Shown piece by piece: positions 6,333 through 13,426 of a stretch of 13,426 nucleotides of DNA; the first letter of the stretch is position 1, and each line of letters begins with the position of its first letter. The translations under genes were made by a program, and so were the position numbers. Under the pieces are notes generated by a model, which saw only the letters and a list, made by a program, of their open reading frames with translations, had not been told where the DNA came from and ran no database searches. This DNA comes from Bacteroidota bacterium (GTDB lineage: Bacteria > Bacteroidota > Bacteroidia > Bacteroidales > PXBB01): contig JAKIYU010000045.1 in assembly GCA_022708385.1 (NCBI GenBank), forward strand, positions 1 to 13,426, in the 5' to 3' direction.

Positions 6333-7925
6333 ATGAAAAAGATATTTACCATATTAATTTTATTAGCCCTTGCAGCTACTGTTTATTGCCAGTCCGAACC
6401 GCGTCAAATGACCAAAGCAAGACTCTATAAATCCAAAGGACAGTATAACGAATGCTTAAAACTTATGGATGCTGTTATTTTAGAACAACCCGATTTTGCG
6501 GGCGCCCGCTTTTACAGGGGAGAAGTACTTTATGAAATGGAAAATTACAGCGAAGCCATTAAGGATTTCGCCAACGGCATCAAAATTCTTAACCTGAAAA
6601 CCGTTATTGCCTACAACCAAAGCGGTATGTGTAAACTAGCCACCAAAAATTTTCACGGTGCTATTGAAGATTTTTCCAATGCCATCGAAATCTTTCCCGA
6701 GTATTACGAAGCCTATGTCAACAGGGGTGATGTTAAAATTGAAATCGTCGATTACAAAGGTGCTATAGCCGACTATACCAAAGCCCTTCTTATTGACCCG
6801 AGGCATGCTCCCGCTTACTATAAAAGAGGTTTGGCTAAAGTAAAACTGAATAATTATGCCAGTGCCATTGAAGATTTTGAAGCAGCTATTAAGCTCAATT
6901 ACAACACATGGGAGGTTTACAACGACATGGGATTCTGCAAATACAACCTGAGCATGTATAAAGAAGCCATTGAAGACTACAACAAAGCCATCAAAATAGA
7001 TGAAAAACAAGCAGCACCACATAAAAACAAAGCCGATGTATTAAAAGATCTCAGAGATTTCGACAATGCATTACTTTCTTACAAACGGGCTTACATCCTC
7101 AACCCCAACTTTGCTGAAGCTTATAACAAAAGCGGGCTTGTATATTTCGAACTGGCCAAATATAAAGATGCCATTGCTGATTTTACAAAAGCTATCAGCA
7201 TCGACCCAAAACTCGAAACAGCTTATTTTAACAGGGGGCGTGTGCTAAGAATTATTGGAAAATACAAAGAGTCTGTCAGCGATTTTGATAAGGTCATTGA
7301 AATGAACCCCTTACATATTGCAGCCTTCATCAACAGAGGCAATACAAAAAGAGACCTGGGCGATTTTCAGGGCGCTATTGAAGATGCCGATATTGCTATT
7401 GAAATTGACAAAAATAATCCTACTGCTTATTTTCTGAGAGGTTATGTCAAAAATTATATTCCCGATTACAAAGCCGCCATCGAAGACTATACAAAAGCTC
7501 TGGAACTCAACATTAGTAATGCCTACAGGGTACTGCACTTCAGAGGAAGGGCTCGCATGTCTATCGGCGACACCTTAGCAGCTGCCGAAGATTTCAAAAA
7601 AGTAATAGAACTCATCGAAAAAAGCGAAGTGAAAGACTACTCCGTTTTAGCCTACTCCTATTTCTTCCTCGGCCAAAGCGCCAAAGCCATTCAATCACTT
7701 AATGTGGAAATTGCCGACAGGCCATACAATCCCTGGTCGTACTACAACATGGCTTGCCTTTATTCTCTTATGAACCGTACCGAAGAATCACTGAAATACC
7801 TTGATATGGCTCTCGAAAAAGGCTTTAGCGAAATTGACCACCTGCGTAAAGACGAAGACCTTAACAATGTCAAGAAAACTAAAGAATTCAAAGACCTATT
7901 AAACAAACACGCTTTTATTTATTAG
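6333..7925 (+). CDS. Exported protein made of about 14 tetratricopeptide repeats
   Basis: A 530-residue protein with a signal peptide (MKKIFTILILLALAATVYCQ), so secreted to the periplasm or envelope. The mature part is almost entirely 34-residue TPRs, about 14 in a row from near residue 25 to 500. Typical units run AYxNRGxxKxxLxxYxxAIEDYxKAIxIDP, and the best-conserved copies are in the middle. The C-terminus (IDHLRKDEDLNNVKKTKEFKDLL) is a cap often seen in such proteins. TPR arrays bind protein partners; no catalytic domain is seen. The chosen start is ATG at 6333, which begins directly with a signal peptide and follows a -7 box; an upstream in-frame TTG at 6294 would add 13 residues and overlaps that box. 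The TPR sensor-kinase gene begins 32 nt downstream, so the two are probably co-transcribed, and this protein may act in the same signalling pathway (inference). Confidence 0.85.
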   Translation: MKKIFTILILLALAATVYCQSEPRQMTKARLYKSKGQYNECLKLMDAVILEQPDFAGARFYRGEVLYEMENYSEAIKDFANGIKILNLKTVIAYNQSGMCKLATKNFHGAIEDFSNAIEIFPEYYEAYVNRGDVKIEIVDYKGAIADYTKALLIDPRHAPAYYKRGLAKVKLNNYASAIEDFEAAIKLNYNTWEVYNDMGFCKYNLSMYKEAIEDYNKAIKIDEKQAAPHKNKADVLKDLRDFDNALLSYKRAYILNPNFAEAYNKSGLVYFELAKYKDAIADFTKAISIDPKLETAYFNRGRVLRIIGKYKESVSDFDKVIEMNPLHIAAFINRGNTKRDLGDFQGAIEDADIAIEIDKNNPTAYFLRGYVKNYIPDYKAAIEDYTKALELNISNAYRVLHFRGRARMSIGDTLAAAEDFKKVIELIEKSEVKDYSVLAYSYFFLGQSAKAIQSLNVEIADRPYNPWSYYNMACLYSLMNRTEESLKYLDMALEKGFSEIDHLRKDEDLNNVKKTKEFKDLLNKHAFIY

Positions 7926-7957
7926 CCTTTTTTAATCTGAGACAGCAACTTTTTCGA

Positions 7958-10129
7958 TTGGTTTCTTTGAGGCGCTTTTCCATTTGTTGGTTAATAATTA
8001 TAGCCTTGCCTTTTGTTGGTTTTTGCAATATACTCCAACAAGAAAGCTCTTCCTTAAAAAACATTCAGAAATCTGCAGCTGAGGACTCATCAACCGTACT
8101 CCGCCTCAACTATAAAGCGCGAAAAATTATTTCTTCAAACCCCGAAGATGCTTTTAAATTAACACGGCGCGCTCTGGAACTATCCAGAAAAATTGGTTTT
8201 CAGAAAGGAACTGCACTAAGTCTCAACGGAATGGGCATTGCATCGTATTATTTGGGCAACTACGAAAACGCACTTAAATATTACGAAAGCGCTCTGCTTG
8301 TTTACAATAGCCTCAATGACTTCCTTATGGAGGCAACCATTAAAGCTAACATCGGCAATATTTATCATATTCTCGGCAATTACAATATCGCTTATAGTTA
8401 CTTCAAATCCTCTCTCGAAATTTCTATCCGGCATTTCTTACTGGAACGCACAGCCACAACGCTTGGCAGTTTGGGTATTCTGTATTACGACCAGGCAAAA
8501 TATGCAGCCGCCCTCAATGTTTATCTTAAAACGCTAAAAATTAGAGAGGCTCTTAATGACAAACAGGGCATTGCCTATACCTTAAGCAACATTGGCTTAA
8601 TATATGACGACCAGGCTCAATATAACAAAGCTCTCGGTTATTACAAAAATGCCATGATGATACTAAAAGAAATTCAGGATAATGACGGCCTTTCTGCCAC
8701 CCTTAACAACATGGGGCTTGTGTATTATAACATCAATCAAACCGACACTGCACTGCATTTTTTTCAGGAATCCCTCAATCTTGCCATTAAAACAAATAAT
8801 AAGGCCATTATACGCTCGTGCTATAACAATATTGGTGACATTTATAAAAGCAAGGGCGATTATAAAAAAGCAACCCACTTTTACAAACTTACTCAGGAAA
8901 TTAATGCTCAACTGAACGACAGCAAGTCTGAAGCCATTACATTAAACAGTATAGCAGACTTATACAAGCAACAAAAGGCTTTTGATAAGGCCATTGCATA
9001 TTTTAATGAAAGCCTGGATTTATCAAAACAGTCGGGCGACAGATTTATGATAAAAGAAAACCACAAAAACCTGGCTTCGGTGTATGCCATTACCAATAAT
9101 TACAAACTGGCTTATGAACATTTTTTAACGTATTTCGAAATGAACGAAGAGCTCTTCAAAGAAAGTCAGCGACAACTGGCTGATATTCAGCATCTTTACG
9201 AAAACGAAAAAATGAACAACGAAATGCGTTACCTGAAACAAATGAAGGAAGTACAGGACTTGAGACTTGAGCGCAATCGGCTATTAATATATGCTTCTTT
9301 TACCGGAGTGGCGCTACTAATCTTTATATTATCCCTTATTTACAGGGCAAACCGGCTTAAAACAAAGGCTAACGAAAAACTGAAATTACAAAACGTAATC
9401 ATCGAAAAACAAAAACAGGAAATTGAATCAGAAAAACAAAGAGCCGACAGCCAGATACTTGAAATTCTGAAAGCCAATTCAAACCGTTTGCAGGAGGAAA
9501 CTTCAGGTGCTACTATCGACGATTATCGTATGGTGGCTGCACTTTTCAAGAAAATGGAAAACGAAAACCTGCACTCAAAAATTGAACTACTTAAAAACGA
9601 GGTCAATCCACACTTCCTTTTCAACTCGCTCAATAACCTTGTGTCGCTTATCGAAGAAAACCAGGCTGTAGCGGCCAATTATGTCCAGGAACTGTCATCG
9701 GTATATCTTTATGTGCTCCGTTCGAAAGAAAAAGAACTTGTAGAACTGGTCGATGAAATTAACTTTGCCCGCAGCTATTCGTTTCTGCTTTTCAGGCGTT
9801 TTGGCAACAACCTGATTTTTAATATGCACATCGACGAAGCCCATCACAAACTTTATGTCCCTCCACTTTGCATGGAGCTTCTCATCGAAAACGCCGTGAA
9901 ACACAACATTGTGACCGCTGCAAAACCCTTAACCATTGAAATTTACGTCGAAAACAACTACCTCGTTGTACGCAATAACCTGCAACCCAAAAATACAGCT
10001 GTTACTTCTACTAAAGTAGGCCTGAAAAATATCGAAAAAAGGTATGCCCTGCTCTGCGAAAAAAAAATCGAGATAATTAAAACAAAAAAAGAATTCATTG
10101 TTAAATTACCCCTCATTGATTTAACATAA
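7958..10129 (+). CDS. TPR-sensor histidine kinase, LytS/His_kinase family
   Basis: A 723-residue membrane kinase. The N-terminal hydrophobic segment (RRFSICWLIIIALPFVGFC) looks like a signal peptide. About eight or nine TPRs of roughly 40 residues follow (near 48-410), probably outside the cytoplasmic membrane. One transmembrane helix lies at 442-462, then a charged coiled coil (about 464-515). The His_kinase region has the H-box EVNPHFLFNSLNNL with phospho-acceptor H552. The ATP-binding part has the N-box ENAVKHN at 644-650 and a G-box-like VGLKNIEKRY near 687-696. This is the PHFLFN class of kinases that pairs with LytTR regulators, here encoded 40 bp downstream. There is no ATG before residue 89. 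TTG at 7958 (or 7967) is the likely start because it keeps the signal peptide and first repeat. The frame stays open back to 7883, overlapping the end of the TPR gene, but offers only ATT and CTG codons there. Confidence 0.88.
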   Translation: MVSLRRFSICWLIIIALPFVGFCNILQQESSSLKNIQKSAAEDSSTVLRLNYKARKIISSNPEDAFKLTRRALELSRKIGFQKGTALSLNGMGIASYYLGNYENALKYYESALLVYNSLNDFLMEATIKANIGNIYHILGNYNIAYSYFKSSLEISIRHFLLERTATTLGSLGILYYDQAKYAAALNVYLKTLKIREALNDKQGIAYTLSNIGLIYDDQAQYNKALGYYKNAMMILKEIQDNDGLSATLNNMGLVYYNINQTDTALHFFQESLNLAIKTNNKAIIRSCYNNIGDIYKSKGDYKKATHFYKLTQEINAQLNDSKSEAITLNSIADLYKQQKAFDKAIAYFNESLDLSKQSGDRFMIKENHKNLASVYAITNNYKLAYEHFLTYFEMNEELFKESQRQLADIQHLYENEKMNNEMRYLKQMKEVQDLRLERNRLLIYASFTGVALLIFILSLIYRANRLKTKANEKLKLQNVIIEKQKQEIESEKQRADSQILEILKANSNRLQEETSGATIDDYRMVAALFKKMENENLHSKIELLKNEVNPHFLFNSLNNLVSLIEENQAVAANYVQELSSVYLYVLRSKEKELVELVDEINFARSYSFLLFRRFGNNLIFNMHIDEAHHKLYVPPLCMELLIENAVKHNIVTAAKPLTIEIYVENNYLVVRNNLQPKNTAVTSTKVGLKNIEKRYALLCEKKIEIIKTKKEFIVKLPLIDLT

Positions 10130-10143
10130 AATGTCTTAAATAT

Positions 10144-10151
10144 TATCTTTG
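10144..10151 (+). promoter_or_regulatory. -7 box (TATCTTTG) for the response regulator
   Basis: TATCTTTG fully matches TAnnTTTG and sits in the 40-bp gap between kinase and regulator, 18 nt before the regulator ATG. A TTG lies at 10116-10118, 25 nt upstream, slightly farther than the usual -33 spacing. The regulator may therefore have its own promoter besides read-through from the kinase. Confidence 0.45.
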
Positions 10152-10169
10152 CATAAATAAAAATTCAAA

Positions 10170-10934
10170 ATGAAAGTTCTTATCATTGAAGACGAAAAAG
10201 CCGCTTCCGACAGGATGCAACGTTTACTAAAAACAATTGATACCGAAATAGAAGTCCTCGGTATTATTGATACAGTCGAAGGCGCCATCAACTGGTTCGC
10301 CAACAATCCTGCACCCGACCTTGTTTTTATGGACATACAACTCCTCGATGGACTCAGTTTCGAAATTTTTCAGGAAGTGGATGTCAAAGCCCCTGTTATT
10401 TTTGCCACATCATTCGATAACTACGCTATACAGGCCTTTAAAGTAAGCGGCATTGATTACATTCTGAAGCCCGTTGATATTGAAGAACTCAAAAAAAGCC
10501 TCAGTAAATTTAAATTACTCAGGTCTTCTTTTAATAAAACCACCCAGCCGCAGGTCGATTCGCTTTACGACTCTATGCATGTCAGCCGCAGCCAGTATAA
10601 AAACCGTTTCCTGCTCAAAAGAGGCCAATCGTATGCTTCAGTGGCCGCTTCCGACATTTATTGCTTTTATATCGAAAACCAGATTGTTTCTCTGATAACT
10701 TCCGGCAAGAATCTTTTCAGTGTCGATTACAATCTCGACGACCTCGAACAAATACTGAACCCCGAAATGTTTTTCAGGGCTAACCGGCAGTGTATTCTTA
10801 ACATTAATTCTATTGCTTCCGTTCATAATTATTTCAACGGAAAACTCAAAGTGCTCCTCAATATTCCTTTTAATAACGAAATTATTATCAGCCGCGAAAA
10901 AGCATCGGCTTTTAAAAAATGGCTCGATTCTTAA
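10170..10934 (+). CDS. LytTR-family response regulator
   Basis: A 254-residue two-component regulator. The receiver domain (about 1-120) has the acidic pocket E7/D8, phospho-acceptor D55 in LVFMDIQLLDG, the switch residue T80 in VIFATSFDNYAIQAF, and K100 in DYILKPVD. After a linker, the C-terminal LytTR DNA-binding domain (about 145-252) shows RFLLKRGQ, IYCFYIENQIVSLIT, the family-typical FFRANRQCILNINSI, and a terminal NEIIISREKASAFKKWL. LytTR regulators bind pairs of short direct repeats upstream of their targets and often control envelope or exported functions. The partner is almost certainly the PHFLFN-type kinase just upstream. ATG start at 10170. Targets are not identifiable from the window alone; the neighbouring exported proteins and the polysaccharide cluster are candidates by proximity only. 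Confidence 0.93.
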   Translation: MKVLIIEDEKAASDRMQRLLKTIDTEIEVLGIIDTVEGAINWFANNPAPDLVFMDIQLLDGLSFEIFQEVDVKAPVIFATSFDNYAIQAFKVSGIDYILKPVDIEELKKSLSKFKLLRSSFNKTTQPQVDSLYDSMHVSRSQYKNRFLLKRGQSYASVAASDIYCFYIENQIVSLITSGKNLFSVDYNLDDLEQILNPEMFFRANRQCILNINSIASVHNYFNGKLKVLLNIPFNNEIIISREKASAFKKWLDS

Positions 10935-10992
10935 AATTCGATTAATTTTTTCCCATATTTTATTATTGCTGTTTTTTTTCAAAAATATTTTC

Positions 10993-11000
10993 TTTCTTTG
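10993..11000 (+). promoter_or_regulatory. Near-consensus -7 box (TTTCTTTG) upstream of the CAP gene
   Basis: TTTCTTTG differs from TAnnTTTG at one position and lies 33 nt before the ATG at 11034, a typical distance. A TTG at 10966-10968 is 24 nt upstream, slightly long for a -33 element. The 99-bp gap (10935-11033) suggests a separate transcription start for the CAP-domain gene. Confidence 0.3.
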
Positions 11001-11033
11001 CTTATTAATTCAGCATTTCAATATTAATACGCC

Positions 11034-12746
11034 ATGAAAAAAATACTTTTTTTCTTAATCTTCTGTTCTGCAATAAAAATATTCGCACAAGATAAAAAAA
11101 TGAATCTATTATTCGAAAACAAAGATTTTTGCAAATGTGTCGAGCGATACGACAAATTAGCCTCAGATGAAAAAAGTAATGAAGATTTATTTTTACGTAC
11201 CGCCTCACTTTTTCAACTTCATCAAAGGCCAGATGCTAAATGCGAAATAAAAGACCCCTTTAGTAAGGCGGTTAAAAGTTTCGTGCGCCTGCAAAAAGCA
11301 AAAGGGGGACCCGAGGTAAAAGATTTTAATAAACTGAAAAACGACATCCTGAGTACGGGCGTTAAACAATACAACCAATTAATAATCGAAAAAAAATTCC
11401 CCAAAGCCCTGCAACTTATCGAAGCGCTTAAAGAAATTGAACCCAAAGCCAACTTTCTTATGGCTCAGGCTTTTTGCGAAAATGAACAACTTAATACATC
11501 AGGTATTCAGAATGCCCGCTACGCTATTACTTCATTCAGCAATATTAAAGATAATGCTGATATTGCTGATTTTACTTTTCATCTGAACAATCTCCTTTTT
11601 AAACTCGACAGCACACAGGATAAAGGATTCAGACTTATTGCCGATTCTGCCATTATTGTTTTGAATGGAAATGAACAAACAGCCAATATCATTTTTAGTA
11701 ACTGGAAAAAAGAAATGCTGTTTTTCAAAAATAAAAAAGACTACGACAACCTGTTTAAAACTATAAACACCTATTGGGTTAAATATCCCGAAAAACCTAA
11801 TTGGACTGAAGAAATAGCACAAATTGTTATAGCACCGGCCGATAGCATGGCCAAAGAATTTGCAGCCGATAATATTAAAATTAATTTCTTGTTTGCCTGC
11901 TGCAATTACCTTTCAAAAGCACGCGAAAACTTACCCCTAACTCTTGTCGCAAAACTCACTTCAGCACAATACTACAAACTACCTGTTTCCAACAAAGCAA
12001 TTCCATTAAATTATGCTTCACATAGTTTCGGCCTCAAAAACAGTATTAAATTCGAGAACCCAACCACAAGAACTATTCACGAAATCTCTTTCAGCCATTC
12101 CATACCAAAATCCGAAGTGATTAATATAACTAACTTTTTTTGGCACGAAGCACCTAAGGTTAAAAGAGCCAGACTTGCCAGCGAGCTGGTAAAAAAAGAA
12201 AGCTTTAATCCGTATCTGCTCGACAGCCTTTGCCATGTTTACCTAAACAAGTTCCGAACCGAAAACAACCGAAATGCACTCAAATGGAATAAAGAGGTTT
12301 ACAGAGCATCAGTACAACATGCCTCAACTATGGCCTGCATTGGTAATGCTTTTAATAAAGAAGAAATCAACCCCATCTATGGACACCCCGATTCAATAAA
12401 AGTATATCTGGATTTAACCAATGGTTGCGCTGGAGAAAATATACAATCAAATATTTTTGCTAACGGAAAAATCACATATAAAGAACTCGCCGATAAAATT
12501 ATTCAACAATGGGCCAACACTCCTGATTTCAAAAAAAACATGCTCGACAATAAGTATGTTTCCGGTGCGGTCTCTTGTGCAATAGTATCGGATTATCCCC
12601 AATGGGTGTACCTTAGCGACAAAAACTTATCCTCAAAGCATCATCCCGAAATTAATAAATTGTTTGAAATAATTCCCACCCTCAAAACTGCATTGCCCTC
12701 GCCAAAAAATCTTTGTTTCTCTGTTCAGCATTTCTCTTGTAAATAA
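11034..12746 (+). CDS. Exported protein with a C-terminal CAP (SCP/PR-1-like) domain
   Basis: A 570-residue protein with a clear signal peptide (MKKILFFLIFCSAIKIFAQ), so secreted or periplasmic. Residues about 20-370 are helical, with TPR-like pieces near 118-160, but belong to no family recognised here. Residues about 395-545 form a CAP/SCP domain: YLNKFRTENNRNALKWN, H429 in ASVQHASTMA, a GHP segment, E468 in CAGENIQ, and W493 in QQWANTPDFKKNMLDNKYVSGAV. In canonical CAP domains the last motif reads SPGHRxNIL; here it is TPDFKKNML, so the second cavity histidine is replaced by F499. Cysteines in MACIGN and NGCAGEN flank the cavity and might form a disulphide. CAP proteins have varied binding roles, and no activity can be assigned. 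ATG start at 11034. It follows the LytTR regulator, making it a possible target or effector of that system (inference). Confidence 0.78.
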   Translation: MKKILFFLIFCSAIKIFAQDKKMNLLFENKDFCKCVERYDKLASDEKSNEDLFLRTASLFQLHQRPDAKCEIKDPFSKAVKSFVRLQKAKGGPEVKDFNKLKNDILSTGVKQYNQLIIEKKFPKALQLIEALKEIEPKANFLMAQAFCENEQLNTSGIQNARYAITSFSNIKDNADIADFTFHLNNLLFKLDSTQDKGFRLIADSAIIVLNGNEQTANIIFSNWKKEMLFFKNKKDYDNLFKTINTYWVKYPEKPNWTEEIAQIVIAPADSMAKEFAADNIKINFLFACCNYLSKARENLPLTLVAKLTSAQYYKLPVSNKAIPLNYASHSFGLKNSIKFENPTTRTIHEISFSHSIPKSEVINITNFFWHEAPKVKRARLASELVKKESFNPYLLDSLCHVYLNKFRTENNRNALKWNKEVYRASVQHASTMACIGNAFNKEEINPIYGHPDSIKVYLDLTNGCAGENIQSNIFANGKITYKELADKIIQQWANTPDFKKNMLDNKYVSGAVSCAIVSDYPQWVYLSDKNLSSKHHPEINKLFEIIPTLKTALPSPKNLCFSVQHFSCK

Positions 12747-12782
12747 TTTTCTAATATAATTAACATTTATTGTATTATTTTT

Positions 12783-12790
12783 TATTTTTG
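12783..12790 (+). promoter_or_regulatory. -7 box (TATTTTTG) for the nfeD-floA pair
   Basis: TATTTTTG fully matches TAnnTTTG and lies 18 nt before the NfeD start, in the 62-bp gap after the CAP gene. No -33 TTG is seen at the standard distance. It suggests that the NfeD/FloA pair is transcribed independently of the upstream signalling genes. Confidence 0.45.
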
Positions 12791-12808
12791 TAGAAAACTC
12801 CGATTATT

Positions 12809-13279
12809 ATGACTTGGTCAATTATTATCACACTGATTTTGGCGGGCTTATTTTTTCTGATACTCGAAATACTCGTATTTCCCGGCACCTCAGTTGTTGG
12901 CATTGTGGGTTTTGTTTTGCTTATCGTTGCTATATGGGGTGCCTATTCCTTTCATGGAACTAGCTATGGGCATTACACCCTTATAGCCACATTCAGCCTG
13001 ACTTTTCTTGCCCTGTTCTTTTCACTACGGTCCAAAACTTGGAAAAAATTTTCCCTCGAACACGAAGTTGATGGCAAAGTCAATGTCATTGACGAAAACG
13101 CTATTAAAACAGGTGATACCGGCACCACTGTTTCACGTCTAGCACCTATGGGAAATGCCCTTATAAATGGCGAAATTTACGAAGTATCAACCAATGGCGA
13201 CTTTATTGACCAGGAAAAAGAAATCATTGTAATTAAAATTGAAAAAAATAAAATCATTGTAAAACTTAAAAACAATTAA
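12809..13279 (+). CDS. Short NfeD-family membrane protein (FloA partner)
   Basis: A 156-residue protein with three hydrophobic segments (about 5-22, 28-47, 56-73) and a C-terminal beta-rich OB-fold domain (about 88-154). That domain carries the NfeD pattern TGDTGTTVSRLAPMGNALINGE, then YEV and a GDFI-type turn, ending in alternating hydrophobic strands. It lacks the N-terminal ClpP-like protease domain of long NfeD proteins, so it is the short, non-proteolytic type. Short NfeD proteins are typically encoded next to SPFH/flotillin-like proteins and are thought to work with them in membrane microdomains. Here the partner floA begins 2 nt after the stop codon, indicating tight operon coupling. 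ATG start at 12809, preceded by a -7 box. Confidence 0.88.
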   Translation: MTWSIIITLILAGLFFLILEILVFPGTSVVGIVGFVLLIVAIWGAYSFHGTSYGHYTLIATFSLTFLALFFSLRSKTWKKFSLEHEVDGKVNVIDENAIKTGDTGTTVSRLAPMGNALINGEIYEVSTNGDFIDQEKEIIVIKIEKNKIIVKLKNN

Positions 13280-13281
13280 CT

Positions 13282-13426
13282 ATGCAACCAAATGTCGGAA
13301 TTATTATTGCCATCGGTGTGGCTTCTCTCATCGGTTTATGGCTCATTTTTTATTTTATCCCTGTTGGGCTGTGGTTCTCCGCACTGGTATCAGGTGTCAG
13401 AATACCTATCATTCAACTCGTTCTTA
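13282..13426 (+). CDS. floA: Flotillin-like protein FloA, 5' end only
   Basis: The first 48 codons of a gene that runs off the right edge. The start is MQPNVGIIIAIGVASL, followed by a hydrophobic stretch and then FIPVGLWFSALVSGVRIPI. The PVGLWxSAxxxGVR segment just after the membrane region is characteristic of FloA (YqfA-type SPFH proteins), which form oligomeric scaffolds in bacterial functional membrane microdomains. The SPFH domain itself lies outside the window. The ATG is 2 nt after the NfeD stop, matching the usual nfeD-floA order. The identification rests on the N-terminus and the gene pair. Confidence 0.85.
   Translation, partial: MQPNVGIIIAIGVASLIGLWLIFYFIPVGLWFSALVSGVRIPIIQLVL

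Noticed and set aside
6636..7022. 128-codon open frame antisense to the TPR gene
   Set aside because: It mirrors the repeat periodicity of the TPR gene on the opposite strand and shows only V/F/I-rich low-complexity sequence; a shadow frame.
6400..7850. Regular DNA repetition of about 102 nt, considered as tandem repeats or CRISPR
   Set aside because: The period is three times the 34-residue TPR unit, copies are diverged at DNA level, and the frame is a single long gene.
7958..8035. Lipoprotein signal in the sensor kinase (VGFC)
   Set aside because: The residue before the cysteine is phenylalanine, which does not fit the lipobox; an ordinary signal peptide or membrane anchor is more likely.
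10933..10951. AAAATT/AATTTT hairpin with T-run after the response regulator gene, as a terminator
   Set aside because: The stem is only A-T pairs and overlaps the stop codon; such patterns are expected by chance in this AT-rich gap.

Overview
The window looks like chromosomal DNA of a member of the Bacteroidota, probably an uncultured or less-studied Bacteroidales-like lineage. The evidence is AT-rich sequence, weak or absent Shine-Dalgarno sites, TAnnTTTG-type -7 promoter boxes in front of most forward-strand genes, signal peptides ending in AQ or CQ, a LytS-type kinase with an extracytoplasmic TPR sensor paired with a LytTR regulator, and an NfeD-FloA pair. No RNA genes, CRISPR arrays, transposases or phage genes were seen.

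Left half (169-6170, all minus strand): a surface-polysaccharide export and assembly locus. In transcription order it holds a class I SAM methyltransferase, a Wzx-type flippase overlapping it by 4 nt, a 279-bp gap with a striking composite palindromic element, two tandem Wzz-type chain-length determinant paralogues, and a WaaL/Wzy-type O-antigen ligase/polymerase. The ligase frame begins one codon after the stop codon of the second Wzz, in the same frame. No glycosyltransferase or initiating transferase is present, so the glycan itself must be built by genes elsewhere.

Right half (6333-13426, all plus strand): a divergently transcribed series. It starts with an exported protein of about 14 TPRs, then a TPR-sensor histidine kinase of the LytS/His_kinase family that lacks any ATG start, then a LytTR response regulator with its own -7 box. 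An exported protein with helical-repeat-like N-terminal sequence and a C-terminal CAP/SCP domain with altered canonical residues follows. The last two genes are NfeD and the 5' end of floA, a membrane-microdomain pair that is probably an unrelated housekeeping unit.

The most unusual items are the inverted pair of multi-hairpin modules at 3740-3888, the in-frame stop joining the second wzz and the ligase, and the grouping of exported TPR protein, TPR kinase, LytTR regulator and exported CAP protein. That grouping could be a cell-surface signalling module, but this is inference from gene order and domain content only.
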